A stretch of 64,000 bases of DNA from Myxococcales bacterium 68-20 (GTDB lineage Bacteria; Myxococcota_A; Polyangia; Polyangiales; Polyangiaceae), in assembly GCA_001899635.1 (NCBI GenBank), contig MKVQ01000022.1, positions 1 to 64,000 of the forward strand, given 5' to 3'. A program made the translations under genes and the position numbers. This document shows positions 10,058-20,840 of the stretch, in pieces. Position 1 is the stretch's first letter; each line of letters begins with the position of its first letter. The notes below the pieces were generated by a model, which was given only the letters and a program-made list of their open reading frames with translations, did not search any database and was not told the DNA's origin.

Positions 10058-10074
10058 TCTCTACGGGAACCGAA

Positions 10075-10986
10075 TCAGAAGCTGCCGCCGATGCCTGCGT
10101 AGCCGCCGCCCGCGATCGGGCCGCCATCGATACGGAGCCAGTCCTTCTTCTTCGTCTGCCCGGCCGTCTGGACCTTGCTCGTGTCGATCGTCGGACGAGA
10201 GAAGAACATGTACGCCGCGACACCGAGGGCGACGACGCCGACGCCGAGCGAGATGTCGGCGATGATCAGCTTCGTTCGCGCACTGTCGACGTCAGCCTCC
10301 GCACAGTTCGGCTTGCACTTCTGGAGGTCGTCGACGGCGTTCTTTCCGCCGATACCGAAGATCGCGAAGCTTCCGAGCGCGAGGACACCGATGCCTCCGA
10401 CGACGAGGGCAGGGACCACCGAGCCCTCTCCGGTAGAGCCGGTGGTGGGGCCCTTGTCCCCGGTGCCGCCGCCGCCCTTGTTGTTGTCGCCGATGGCGTC
10501 CGCCGCGGAGGGGAACGTCGCGATGATCGGGCGCGCCTTCTCCGCCGCGCGGACGAGAACGCGCTCCTCTTTGACCGCTCCCTCCTTGCTCTCGAACTTG
10601 AAGGTGTGCTCGCCGGAGTCGACGAGGACCGGCTTGCCGTCGAGGCGCTCCTGGATCGGAGCGCCGTCCATCGACACCTTCACGTCGAGGACGTCGCTTC
10701 CCTTGTTGTCGCGCGCGCCGAAGACGACGGTCGGAGCGTCGCGATCGAGCTCGGTGAGCCACTTCCCGCAGTCGCTCTTGATCGGCCCGGGGCACACGTC
10801 GCGCGCGCAGACGAGCATCTGCTCACGTGCGCGACGGTATTTGCCCTCGTCGCGGAGCTGCTGGGCGTGCTCTGCCGAGGCCGCGCACTGCTCGCGGTCG
10901 TCAGGTGCGGCGAAGGCGACACCCTCGACAAGCACCGTCGTCATGAGGGCCACCGCAGCGACTACTCCCGGCCTTTTCATCCGCAT
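10075..10986 (-). CDS. Secreted/periplasmic protein with TPR-like start and two membrane segments
   Basis: The 303-residue product starts with a signal peptide ending VAFAAP. A Cys-containing helical segment (REQCAASAEHAQQLRDEGKY) has the look of a TPR motif. A beta region (VLDVKVSMDGAPI to HTFKF) is PEGA-like. A Gly/Thr-rich linker and two hydrophobic helices, SVVPALVVGGIGVLALGSF and IIADISLGVGVVALGVAAYMF, complete it. This is the same architecture as the genes at 37608 and 59369, so the three are probably one paralogous family, each close to a Ser/Thr kinase gene. Family members are uncharacterised. Confidence 0.8.
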   Translation of the reverse strand: MRMKRPGVVAAVALMTTVLVEGVAFAAPDDREQCAASAEHAQQLRDEGKYRRAREQMLVCARDVCPGPIKSDCGKWLTELDRDAPTVVFGARDNKGSDVLDVKVSMDGAPIQERLDGKPVLVDSGEHTFKFESKEGAVKEERVLVRAAEKARPIIATFPSAADAIGDNNKGGGGTGDKGPTTGSTGEGSVVPALVVGGIGVLALGSFAIFGIGGKNAVDDLQKCKPNCAEADVDSARTKLIIADISLGVGVVALGVAAYMFFSRPTIDTSKVQTAGQTKKKDWLRIDGGPIAGGGYAGIGGSF

Positions 10987-11187
10987 GTCCGCTTCCTCAT
11001 CGAGTCCAGGACTCAGTGTCTCCTCGGAGGCTACAGGTTACCTGGCGCGACCGTAGAGGAAAAAAAGAGTGCGCGTACCGTCGAGACGTGCACGTCGTTT
11101 CGGAACCGCCCCACGCTCTCGGGGCAGTCCGCGTGCCCTCCTGTCGGCTGCACCGCTTCGCCCTGAGCGCGGGCGAACGAGGCCACT

Positions 11188-12618
11188 TTAGTGGAGGCAC
11201 TCCATCTTGTACTTCTTCCGCCCGGTCGCCGGATCGATCGTGTAGGGCGGGTCGCACTGGGGCTGCTGCTTCTTCGCGACCGGGGGCGGGGGCGGCACCA
11301 CTCGAGTCACGACGGGGGCGACGGGCTCCTTGGCAGCTTTGCCTGCGGCCGTCGCCGGTCCGATCATCGCGATCTCGCGCTTCGGAGCGCCCTCGAATCG
11401 ATTCGGTTCGGCCTGACGCGGTCCCGCAAGCACGTCGCGCATCGCGAGCGCGCCGAGGCCTCCACCGATGAGGGCGAGCAGCGCAAAGATCGTGACCATG
11501 ATCTTCGCGGCGCTCACGCGCCTCGGCGGGACGAGGGAGATCGCGGGGCGCGAGACGGAGATGCTCGACACCTGCGAGTGCGGTTCGGCGACTACGGGCT
11601 GCTTCCCGAGGCCGATCTTCGGCTCGGCGGTCGGTGCGGTGAGCGACGCGACCTCGATTTCGGCGATGGTCTGGGCACGGCGGTGAAGCTCGTCGCCCGC
11701 GACCATCTCGACCCACTCGCCGACCTCGGAAGGAGAGGCGAGCCCGATCGTCTGCTCGAGCGCGAGAGCCATCTCACGCGCCGTGGTGAAGCGCATCGCG
11801 GGATCGCGCGCGAGGCCGCGGAGCACGACTCCGTCGATCGCAGGCTCGAGGAACGCGTTGTGGTTGCTCGGCGGATCGATGCAGCCCTCGATGGCGCGCG
11901 CGAGGACGATCGCCTCGGTCTCTCCGTCGAAGAGACGGCGTCCCGTGAGCGCCTCCCACAGCACGACGGAGGCCGCGTAGATGTCGATCTGCTTCGTCAC
12001 CGGGGCGCCGCTGAGCTGCTCCGGAGGCATGTACGCGATCTTGCCCTTGAGCTGGCCTTCGCGTGTAGTCTGCATGCGTCCGGCGGCCTTCGCGACGCCG
12101 AAATCGAGCACGCGCGCGGCGCCGTCCGCGCCGACGAGAATGTTCTGGGGGGAGACGTCGCGATGAACGATGCCGAGCTCGCGGCCATGCTCGTCCTTCG
12201 TCTGATGCGCCGCATGGAGGCCGTGGAGGACCGACGACATGATCGTGGCCGCCACCTTCGGAGGCATCAGGACGTTCTTCGCCGTAGCCGCCTTCATCAA
12301 CTTGGAGAGCGCCTCGCCGGCGACGTACTCCATGACGATGAAGATCTCGCCCTGCGTCGTGACGACATCGAGCGTGGGGACGACGTTCGGATGACGGATG
12401 CGCCCGCAGAGGCGCGCCTCGTCGAGGAACATCGTGACGAACTCCGGATCCTTGGCGAAGTGCGGGTGCAGTCTCTTGATCGCGACCGTGCGGGAGAACC
12501 CGACCGGTCCGCTGAGACGGCCAAAATGCACTGTCGCCATCCCGCCCGATGCGAGCTCTCCGTAGAGCACGTAGCGTCCCACCGGCCGCGGTGAGTGCTC
12601 GTCAGATCGGGCCATCAT
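11188..12618 (-). CDS. Membrane-anchored Ser/Thr protein kinase
   Basis: The 476-residue product has a kinase domain at about 15-285 with GELASGGMATV, Lys48, HRDVSPQN (152-159, the DVSPQN variant common in myxobacteria), DFG (172-174) and AYMPPEQL. One transmembrane helix (KIMVTIFALLALIGGGLGALAM) lies near 375-395. A short outside tail of about 80 residues has a Pro-rich run and ends with two cysteines around PPYTIDPATGRKKYKMEC. That Cys-flanked tail recurs in many myxobacterial kinases. The gene is divergent from dut. Confidence 0.95.
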   Translation of the reverse strand: MMARSDEHSPRPVGRYVLYGELASGGMATVHFGRLSGPVGFSRTVAIKRLHPHFAKDPEFVTMFLDEARLCGRIRHPNVVPTLDVVTTQGEIFIVMEYVAGEALSKLMKAATAKNVLMPPKVAATIMSSVLHGLHAAHQTKDEHGRELGIVHRDVSPQNILVGADGAARVLDFGVAKAAGRMQTTREGQLKGKIAYMPPEQLSGAPVTKQIDIYAASVVLWEALTGRRLFDGETEAIVLARAIEGCIDPPSNHNAFLEPAIDGVVLRGLARDPAMRFTTAREMALALEQTIGLASPSEVGEWVEMVAGDELHRRAQTIAEIEVASLTAPTAEPKIGLGKQPVVAEPHSQVSSISVSRPAISLVPPRRVSAAKIMVTIFALLALIGGGLGALAMRDVLAGPRQAEPNRFEGAPKREIAMIGPATAAGKAAKEPVAPVVTRVVPPPPPVAKKQQPQCDPPYTIDPATGRKKYKMECLH

Positions 12619-12783
12619 GTCGAGAGTACCGCGGGCAATTCCGCGCAGCGCAAGGCGTACTGCACTCTAACGCGGATTTGTGTGCAGATGGCACCGATTC
12701 AGATACGAGCGCGGGGCATCGGGTGTGATGAGGTCCGATCGGGGCACTACACCTCGAGAGGCGCTTGGTGTAGGTGCCAGAGC

Positions 12784-13353
12784 GTGAAGGTCAATTTCAC
12801 GGATGAGCTCGGGTCCGGGGCGGTATCTGGGTCCGTTTCGGGGTCCGTTTCGGGGTCCGTTTCGGGCTCGCTCGGGAACGCGGTTTCCGCGTTGGCGTCG
12901 TCGAGCGAACCGCTGCATGTCCGCGTGCAGCTCGTCGGCCCCGTCGAAGTGCCGCTTCCTCGCTACCAATCCGAGCACGCCGCCGGGATGGACCTGCAGG
13001 CAGCGATCGCCGAGCCCGTGACACTCCGCTCGCTCGAACGCGTGATCATCCCGACCGGGCTTGCGATGGCGATTCCGACGGGCTGGGAAGGGCAGGTTCG
13101 TCCGCGCTCCGGGCTTGCGGCGAAGCGAGGCGTCACCGTCATCAATGCGCCCGGGACCGTCGACAGCGACTACCGCGGTGAGATCAAGGTCGCGCTGGTG
13201 AACCTGAGCGCCGACCCGGTGACGATCGAGCCGCTCGAACGCATCGCGCAGATCGTCTTCGCACGCCATGGAACCGCGACGCTCGACGTCGTGGCGTCGC
13301 TCGACGAGACCGCACGCGGCGCCGGCGGGTACGGCTCGACCGGCACGCGCTGA
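12784..13353 (+). CDS. dut: dUTP diphosphatase (dUTPase)
   Basis: The enzyme hydrolyses dUTP to dUMP and pyrophosphate, keeping uracil out of DNA and feeding dTMP synthesis. All five trimeric dUTPase motifs are present: AGMDLQAA, PRSGLAAKRGV, GTVDSDYRGEIKV, RIAQIVFAR and the C-terminal RGAGGYGSTG. The start is uncertain. GTG 12784 gives 189 residues with about 40 extra N-terminal residues, including a VSGS tandem repeat, whereas bacterial Dut usually starts just before the LHVRVQLV region. The extension may be untranslated. Confidence 0.93.
   Translation: MKVNFTDELGSGAVSGSVSGSVSGSVSGSLGNAVSALASSSEPLHVRVQLVGPVEVPLPRYQSEHAAGMDLQAAIAEPVTLRSLERVIIPTGLAMAIPTGWEGQVRPRSGLAAKRGVTVINAPGTVDSDYRGEIKVALVNLSADPVTIEPLERIAQIVFARHGTATLDVVASLDETARGAGGYGSTGTR
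12829..12864 (+). repeat. Three tandem copies of a 12-bp unit
   Basis: Three exact copies of GGGTCCGTTTCG run without a break. In the dut frame they encode repeated Gly-Ser-Val-Ser. They lie in the poorly conserved N-terminal extension, where copy-number change would not disturb the enzyme core. Confidence 0.9.
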
Positions 13354-13363
13354 GTACGCTCGT

Positions 13364-13393
13364 CTCGGGCCCGGGATCGAACGCTCGCCCGAG
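13364..13393. terminator. Inverted repeat between convergent dut and ntrX-like genes
   Basis: Arms CTCGGGC (13364-13370) and GCCCGAG (13387-13393) lie in the 77-bp gap between two convergent stop codons. The stem is short and there is no T-run. Confidence 0.45.
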
Positions 13394-13430
13394 CCCCGAC
13401 GCGCACTGCCGGTCCGCGCGTCCGGAGGCT

Positions 13431-14909
<1,479 letters not shown>

Positions 14910-14976
14910 CGGGCCCAGAACGTAGCATCGAGCGGGCGCATTTTCTCTGCGCGTCGGCTCCCGAGGGGAGACGGCG

Positions 14977-15435
14977 TCAGCCGACCGCGGGTGCGGCGAG
15001 GTCGCGGACGCGCTCGTCGGCCTCGAGCACCGCACCCGCAATCGACACGACCTCGTCGGCGAGGGGCGTCCCGGTGACCTCGGCGCTCTTCGTCGCGCGT
15101 CCGACTTCGGCGGCGGGCCGGCCGTCGGCGTCCACGACGGCGAAGGACGGCCCCGTGTCGAGGAGGCGGTACTCGAGCGACACCGCCTCGCGATCGTTCT
15201 CCGTCGTTCCGTCGAACCACTTGCCGACCACGACGTCGAAGCGTGCGGAGCAATCGCGCCGGCCGAGCGTCCACTCGACGAAGTAGCAGGCGTGCGGACC
15301 GCCATCGAGATAGACGAAGCCCCACGCCGTGCGGCGGGACTTGCCGCAGCACGCACACTGCCCCGAGGTCTTCATCGACGCAGGCTCGATCTCCAGGGTC
15401 GGCGTGGCGCCGTCGTTCACTTCGTCGTTCATCAT
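14977..15435 (-). CDS. Hypothetical protein with a zinc-ribbon-like CxxC
   Basis: The 152-residue product contains CACCGKSR near residue 30, a likely half zinc site. A beta-rich region follows, with [18 protein letters not shown] and [15 protein letters not shown]. The C-terminal part ([20 protein letters not shown]) is helical. It resembles small cytoplasmic proteins that respond to a peptide or nucleotide ligand, but I cannot name a family. It lies between a regulator and a protease gene on the same strand. Confidence 0.7.
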   Translation of the reverse strand: MMNDEVNDGATPTLEIEPASMKTSGQCACCGKSRRTAWGFVYLDGGPHACYFVEWTLGRRDCSARFDVVVGKWFDGTTENDREAVSLEYRLLDTGPSFAVVDADGRPAAEVGRATKSAEVTGTPLADEVVSIAGAVLEADERVRDLAAPAVG

Positions 15436-15463
15436 CGGAGGGGGGACGCTACCAGAGCGCCGA

Positions 15464-16777
15464 TCAGAACGAGAGGCCGACGAGCACCCGATGGGTGGAG
15501 TACTTCGGATGAATGACGTCGAGCGCGAAGCCGTACGAAAGCTCGAGCGATGTGAGGTGGAGCGCGGCCTGTAGCATCGGCGCGATCCCTCCGCCGCGGA
15601 TGTTCGTCGTGGTCGCTGCGAGGCGCGGCGGGGTGTCCGTCGTGATCCCGAGACGAGTCTCTTCACCGCGATCGAACGTTGCGAGGAAGCCGCCCCCGAG
15701 CGTGAGGTACGTGGGGAGCGCGTAGGGGAGGAAGAGGAAGCGATAGCCGACGGTGAGCTCGCCGAAGATGCGTCGCACGGAGCGATCGACGATCGGCGCA
15801 ACGGTCTCGTTCTTCCCGGCGAACACCATGCCGATCCGCGTCGTGATCGCGATGCGGTCGTAGCCGACGATGCTGCCGCCGAGGTAGAAGCCGAGATACG
15901 AGGAAGCGTCCGAGTGCCAGGCGAGGCCGAGCGCGCCGTCCCGGGCGAGCCAGCGTCCGCGGTACTTCGGTCCGCCGATCCGCTCCGTCAGCTTGACGAG
16001 ATGATGGACCGGGACGCCGAAGCCGATGCGCGACTCGAGGAGGCGGTCGGCGACGCCGACGACCTTGCCGTCGCACGTGAGCATCGGTCCGCCGGAGTTG
16101 CCCGGTGAGAGGACGGCGTCCGTCTGGATGTAAGCGTCACTCTTCGCGCTGACGATGCCCTGGGAGACGCTGAAGTTGAGGAGCCCCTCGAGCTCGTGCG
16201 AGAATCTGGCGAGATCGCCGTAGGGGTTGCCGATCGCGACGATCGGCGAGCCAACGCTGACGTTCTCGCGCGGGAGGAGGGGCGGCGCGTCGGTCGGCTC
16301 GGAGAGCTCGAGGATGGCGAGGTCGTGGTCCTCGTCGACGGCGACGACCTCCGCCTCCATCGACTTGCCGCCCGGGAACTCGACGCGGACCTCGCGCCCG
16401 AGATCGACCACGTGGAGCGCCGTCGCGACGTGCGTGGCGTCGCGAAAGACGAACCCGGTGCCGAGCGATCCATCGGGCCGGGTGATCCGGACCACGCTCG
16501 GCTTCGTCGCCTTGTACACGCGCTCGATGAACGCCTGTTCGCACGCGGGACCGCGCTCGTCGTCGGTGAGCTTCGGTGCCTGTGCGCGCGGGACGTGGTG
16601 CGGAGGCGCCGCCGGCGCGGGGTGCGAAGGGTTCGCTTCCGGCGGGGGATGGTCCTCCGGAGCCGCCACCGAGGCGGATGAGCTAGCGGGAGTCGGAGGC
16701 ACCTCCTCCGCCGACGCGGCCCGCGTGATGCGCAGCGTCGCGAGGCAAGCGATGGCCGCTCGCCCGAGGACTCTCAC
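15464..16777 (-). CDS. Trypsin-like (DegP/HtrA-type) periplasmic serine protease with C-terminal beta domain
   Basis: The 437-residue product has a signal peptide, a Pro-rich linker and a protease domain at about 78-255. The triad is His122 (TALHVVD), Asp152 (DEDHDLAIL) and Ser228 (SPGNSGGPM). No PDZ domain follows, unlike DegP. Instead about 170 residues of alternating beta strands (LGFYLGGSIVGYDRIAITT, FLPYALPTYLTLGGGFLATF) end in a phenylalanine, VLVGLSF, which resembles a small outer-membrane barrel. The start codon overlaps the bamD stop by 4 bp, so both are translated together. A role in outer-membrane protein quality control is a reasonable inference. Confidence 0.85.
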   Translation of the reverse strand: MRVLGRAAIACLATLRITRAASAEEVPPTPASSSASVAAPEDHPPPEANPSHPAPAAPPHHVPRAQAPKLTDDERGPACEQAFIERVYKATKPSVVRITRPDGSLGTGFVFRDATHVATALHVVDLGREVRVEFPGGKSMEAEVVAVDEDHDLAILELSEPTDAPPLLPRENVSVGSPIVAIGNPYGDLARFSHELEGLLNFSVSQGIVSAKSDAYIQTDAVLSPGNSGGPMLTCDGKVVGVADRLLESRIGFGVPVHHLVKLTERIGGPKYRGRWLARDGALGLAWHSDASSYLGFYLGGSIVGYDRIAITTRIGMVFAGKNETVAPIVDRSVRRIFGELTVGYRFLFLPYALPTYLTLGGGFLATFDRGEETRLGITTDTPPRLAATTTNIRGGGIAPMLQAALHLTSLELSYGFALDVIHPKYSTHRVLVGLSF

Positions 16778-17607
16778 ACGCCGCGTTCCAGCATGTACGT
16801 GAGGAAGTTGTTCGCCTGCACGACGAGCGGGCTCCGCGGGTAGTCGCGCAGGATCCCCCCGAACGCGTCCCGCGCCTCGGGGTACTTCTTCATCTTCAGA
16901 TAGACCTCTCCGAGGAGGAGGAGCGCCTCGGCCTCGAGGCCCGAGTCGATCGCCTCGTCGGAAGCACGGAGCGACGGCCCGCCGGCGAAGTTACGCATCG
17001 CATACTGGATGCGATTGACGGCGGCCTGGAAGTTGTCGCGCGCGAGGTAGAAGCGCGCGACGTAGAGCTCATGCCGCATGAGCCGTCCCGTGACCTCGAT
17101 GAGCAGCTCGCGGATCTTCGGCGACTCTTTGCTGTCGGGGTAGTCGTGGATGTACCCCTTCAGCTCCCGGAAGGCGTCGAGGATGACGGCCTGATCGCGC
17201 TCGTCGGCGCTCGGGAGAAGGAACGACTCGTTGATCTGCTTGTACTGCGCCTCGGCGATGCGGGAGCGCGCGTAGGCGACCTCCTCCACGTCCGAGCGGT
17301 GGTCGTGCACGAACTGGCGGTAGCCGCGGATCGCCTCGGTGAGCTTCTCCTGCTCGAAGTCCGCATCCGCGATCCGGAGCTCGGCGAGCTTCGCGTACTT
17401 CGAGTAGTGATACTTCCGCTTCACTTCGCGGAGGAGCGCCTGCGCCTCGAGCCAGTTGTGGGAGTTGAACTCCTTCATCGCCTGGTCGTACGCGCGCTGT
17501 GCGTCGGCGGTGTAGCTGAGGGCGGTCCGCGCCTCCGGCTGCTCGCAGCCGACTGTCCCCACGGCGAGCGCCGCGCCGAGGATCACGAGTGCAAGAGACC
17601 GAGACAT
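16774..17607 (-). CDS. bamD: Outer-membrane assembly lipoprotein BamD
   Basis: BamD is the TPR lipoprotein of the BAM complex that inserts beta-barrel proteins into the outer membrane. The 277-residue product starts with a lipoprotein signal ending GTVGC (Cys21). TPR helices follow, including YDQAMKEFNSHNWLEAQALL, YAKLAELRIADADF and YLKMKKYPEARDAFGGIL. The spacing and the phrase 'FVHDHRSDVEEVAYARSRIAEAQY' type region match BamD/YfiO. The ATG 17607 start is set by the signal peptide. It overlaps the downstream protease gene. Confidence 0.88.
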   Translation of the reverse strand: MSRSLALVILGAALAVGTVGCEQPEARTALSYTADAQRAYDQAMKEFNSHNWLEAQALLREVKRKYHYSKYAKLAELRIADADFEQEKLTEAIRGYRQFVHDHRSDVEEVAYARSRIAEAQYKQINESFLLPSADERDQAVILDAFRELKGYIHDYPDSKESPKIRELLIEVTGRLMRHELYVARFYLARDNFQAAVNRIQYAMRNFAGGPSLRASDEAIDSGLEAEALLLLGEVYLKMKKYPEARDAFGGILRDYPRSPLVVQANNFLTYMLERGV

Positions 17608-17742
17608 CGGGGCAACGCTTACCACGGCTGGGGCAGGAGCGGATCGCCTCGATTGACGGCAGCGCGCGGGGTGAGGCACCGCTCCGAGGACGAGGGCCGA
17701 CCCTTGGATGCGCTGCGGGCCGGGCTCGTTCTACGCCGCGCT

Positions 17743-18063
17743 CTACTTCTCGCCGCGCCAGCGGACGATCCGCCACGCGGGAGCCTCGTCGTCGGCCTTC
17801 GCCTGCCGGTACGCCATGCGGACGATGAGCCGCACCTTTTCGGCAAGGTCGGCTGGAGGCGTTTGCCCGCTGTCGGGGGCGGGGGAGATGCCGACCGTGA
17901 CCTCGCCAGCGGCGTCGACCGTGACGGTGACGGGGAAGCTCGTCTCGGGGACATGCGCCGCGCCGGCGTAGGTCCACGGCGGATCGTCACGGGACTTGTC
18001 ACGCTCGATCTGGATGCGGACTCCCGATTCCGGGCGTTCTCCGGCAATGGCCACGGCGTCCAA
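17743..18063 (-). CDS. Hypothetical protein (106 aa)
   Basis: The product has a short beta-rich core ([20 protein letters not shown]) and a helical segment ([19 protein letters not shown]). There is no signal peptide or membrane segment. Codon bias is strong. It is divergent from greA with 55 bp between the start codons. No family is recognised. Confidence 0.65.
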   Translation of the reverse strand: MDAVAIAGERPESGVRIQIERDKSRDDPPWTYAGAAHVPETSFPVTVTVDAAGEVTVGISPAPDSGQTPPADLAEKVRLIVRMAYRQAKADDEAPAWRIVRWRGEK

Positions 18064-18118
18064 CTACCACAACTTGGTGTCGCCCCGGCGACCTCGGTCG
18101 GGTAAAGATGGTGCGGCT

Positions 18119-18595
18119 ATGGTCGAGAAGAACCCGATCACCCCCGAGGGCGCACAGAAGCTTCGCGAGGAGCTCCACCGCCGAAAGACGGTCGACCGCC
18201 CTCAGATCTCCCAGATGATCGCGGAGGCGCGCGCGCACGGCGATCTCAGCGAGAACGCCGAGTACCACGCGGCCCGCGAGCGCGGCGGCTTCAACGAGGG
18301 GCGGATCAAAGAGCTCGAGGACAAGCTCGCGCGCGCCGAGATCATCGATCCGACGAAGCTCGAGGGCGACAAGGTCGCGTTTGGTGCAACCGTGAAGCTC
18401 CTCAATACGGCTACCGACGAGGAGGTCACCTACCGCATCCTCGGCGCCGACGAGGCGGACATCAACGCGGGGAGCATCAGCATCACCGCGCCGATCGCGA
18501 AGTCCCTCCTCGGCAAGGAGGTCGGTGACGAGGTGAAGATCCGCACGCCCGCCGGCGAGCGCGTCTACGAGATCCTCGAGGTCGAGTTCAAGTAG
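18119..18595 (+). CDS. greA: Transcription elongation factor GreA
   Basis: GreA rescues backtracked RNA polymerase by stimulating cleavage of the nascent transcript. The 158-residue product has the normal length. The N-terminal coiled coil carries the active acidic tip in [16 protein letters not shown], where the Asp and Glu coordinate the polymerase magnesium. The C-terminal FKBP-like domain contains [22 protein letters not shown] 18119 gives the usual start (ITPEGAQKL). recG follows 13 bp downstream and is probably cotranscribed. Confidence 0.97.
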   Translation: MVEKNPITPEGAQKLREELHRRKTVDRPQISQMIAEARAHGDLSENAEYHAARERGGFNEGRIKELEDKLARAEIIDPTKLEGDKVAFGATVKLLNTATDEEVTYRILGADEADINAGSISITAPIAKSLLGKEVGDEVKIRTPAGERVYEILEVEFK

Positions 18596-18608
18596 GCCGC
18601 TCCGCCCG

Positions 18609-20840
18609 ATGGCCTCTTCACGAAGGGGCAAGGGAGCCGCCGGCCCGACTCACGGCAGCCGCGCAGAGGACGCGGCCGCCGCAGGTGGGAAGCGGGGGCG
18701 GACGGCTGCGCTCGAGCCGCTTGCGCTCGTCGATCGCCTGCCCGGGCTCGGCCCCGCCGCGCGTAGCGCGCTCGCCGAGCACGGGATCCGCACCGTTGCC
18801 GACCTGGTCTGGACGCCGCCGTCGGGCTGGGATGACCTCCGCGCGCCGCAGTCGCTCACGGAGGTCGTCGCTGCCGCCGCCGCCGGCCCCGTCCGGGCCA
18901 CCTTCGCCGCGACGGTCGAGAGCGCGTCGTTCATTCCGTTCCAGCGCCGGAGGTGCGTGCGCGTCGTGCTGCGCGACAACACCGACGCTGCATGCAAACT
19001 GCACGCATTCTGGTTCTTCAGCGCGCACGGCGTCCTCGCGCTCGCGAAGCCGGGGGTCGCCGTGCTGGTGACCGCGCGCGTCACCGCGCCACCGAAGAAG
19101 CCGCCGCGCACGGCGCACCCCGACCTCGTGCTCGACTCGCCCGAGGTGCGTACCGTCCGCCCGCGCTACCCGCGGCTCGGCCCGAGCGGCGCCCTCGTGA
19201 AGAAGGCGATCGCGCATGCGGTCACGGAGCTGACGCGGGAGCGACCAGGTCGACGGGGCGGAGAGGCTGCAGCGCTCGATCCGATGCCCGCCGCGATCGC
19301 GACGCGGGAGGGGAAGGGCCCGGCGTCTCGGCTCCTCAGGAGCGTCCACGCGGCGACCGGCGAGCTCCCCGACGACGACGATCGACGCGCATTCGTCGAG
19401 CGCCTCGCGTGGGCGGAGGCCTTTACGCGCGCGTGGGAGCGCCTCCTCGCGGAGGAAGGGCTCGCCGCTGTACCCGCGCTCGCGCTTCCTCCCGTGCCGG
19501 ACACTGTGTCGAGGCTGGAGGACGCGCTCGGGTTCACGATGACGGACGATCAGCGCCGCGCATGCGCTGACGTCGCGCGCGAGCTCGGAGGCACGAGGCC
19601 GATGCGGCGCCTCGTGCTCGGCGACGTGGGAACGGGGAAGACCGCGGTCGCGCTCGCCGCAATCGCCCAGTGCGTGGCCGCGGGACGCCAGGCGGCGATC
19701 CTCGCGCCGACCAGCGTCCTGGCCGAGCAGTACCTCGCTGCGGTTCGTCCGCTCGAGCAAGCGACCGGCACACGCGTCGCATTCGTCGCCGCCGGGATGC
19801 CCGCTTCCGACCGAAGGCGCGCCGAGGGGTTGCTCGCGAGCGCCGAGGCGAGCGTCGCGATCGGAACGCACGCGCTGCTCGGGGAGGGGATCGCGCTGCC
19901 GAAGCTCTCCCTCGTGGTCGTCGACGAGCAGCAGCGTCTCGGCGTCGGGCAGCGCCTCGCGCTCGTGCAGAAGGGAGAGCGACCGCACCTCCTCTCGTTG
20001 AGCGCGACGCCGATCCCGCGCACGCTCGCGCTCGCGCTCCGCGGAGAGCTCGCGACGTCGGTGCTTCGCGAGCGGCCCGCCGGACGGAAGCCGGTGGCGA
20101 CCTCGCTCGCGTCCCGTGGCGATCTCACGCATGTCGTCCGCCAGGTCGAGGCGGCCGTCGCGCGCGGAGAGCGCGTGTTCTGGATCGTCCCTCGCGTCGA
20201 GGACGACGACGATGACGACGACGTGAACGAGCTTGCGTCGGCCGAGGCGCGCACGAAGGCGCTGCGGAAGGCGCTCGGCACCGCGGCGGCCGGGATGATC
20301 CACGGCAAGATGTCGTCCGCCGACAAGCGCTCGGCGATGAACGCCTTCCGCTCGGGCGACACGCCGGTGCTGGTCGGGACCACGGTCGTCGAGGTCGGCG
20401 TCGACGTTCCGGAGGCGACGCTCATCGTCATCGAGGACGCGGAGCGCTACGGGCTCGCGCAGCTCCATCAGCTCCGCGGACGCGTGGGGCGCGGCGATCG
20501 TCCGGGCGCTTGCATCTTGCTGCACGGCGAGCTGCTCGACGGACTCGCGCGGCAGCGGCTCGACTCGATGACGCGCCTCGAGAGCGGAGAGGCGATCGCG
20601 CGCGCCGACCTCGAGCTCCGCGGTTCGGGCGATCTCGGCGGTACCCGGCAGCATGGCGAAGAGGAGGAGCTCGTCTACCTCGACGCTGGCGCCGAGTACC
20701 CGTGGCTCGAACGGATCGAAGCGGACGCGCGCCATCTCCGCCGCACCGATCCCGGTCTCGAGCAACCCGAACATCGCGTCCTCGGGTCGATCGTCGCAAG
20801 GCTCCGGCGGGCGCTCGCCGTGAGGGAGGAGGCCGGGTGA
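18609..20840 (+). CDS. recG: ATP-dependent DNA helicase RecG
   Basis: RecG remodels stalled replication forks and branched DNA. The 743-residue product has an N-terminal wedge region with an OB-like fold (90-190). The superfamily 2 core follows, with Walker A GDVGTGKT (338-345), the DExH box as DEQQRLG (most RecG proteins have DEQHR), SATPIPRTLAL, and motif VI GRVGRGDRPG. There is an unusual run of eight aspartates near residue 535, in the loop after FWIVPRVE. That insertion is probably surface exposed. The terminal TRQHG region is retained. The helicase is otherwise intact. Confidence 0.95.
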   Translation: MASSRRGKGAAGPTHGSRAEDAAAAGGKRGRTAALEPLALVDRLPGLGPAARSALAEHGIRTVADLVWTPPSGWDDLRAPQSLTEVVAAAAAGPVRATFAATVESASFIPFQRRRCVRVVLRDNTDAACKLHAFWFFSAHGVLALAKPGVAVLVTARVTAPPKKPPRTAHPDLVLDSPEVRTVRPRYPRLGPSGALVKKAIAHAVTELTRERPGRRGGEAAALDPMPAAIATREGKGPASRLLRSVHAATGELPDDDDRRAFVERLAWAEAFTRAWERLLAEEGLAAVPALALPPVPDTVSRLEDALGFTMTDDQRRACADVARELGGTRPMRRLVLGDVGTGKTAVALAAIAQCVAAGRQAAILAPTSVLAEQYLAAVRPLEQATGTRVAFVAAGMPASDRRRAEGLLASAEASVAIGTHALLGEGIALPKLSLVVVDEQQRLGVGQRLALVQKGERPHLLSLSATPIPRTLALALRGELATSVLRERPAGRKPVATSLASRGDLTHVVRQVEAAVARGERVFWIVPRVEDDDDDDDVNELASAEARTKALRKALGTAAAGMIHGKMSSADKRSAMNAFRSGDTPVLVGTTVVEVGVDVPEATLIVIEDAERYGLAQLHQLRGRVGRGDRPGACILLHGELLDGLARQRLDSMTRLESGEAIARADLELRGSGDLGGTRQHGEEEELVYLDAGAEYPWLERIEADARHLRRTDPGLEQPEHRVLGSIVARLRRALAVREEAG

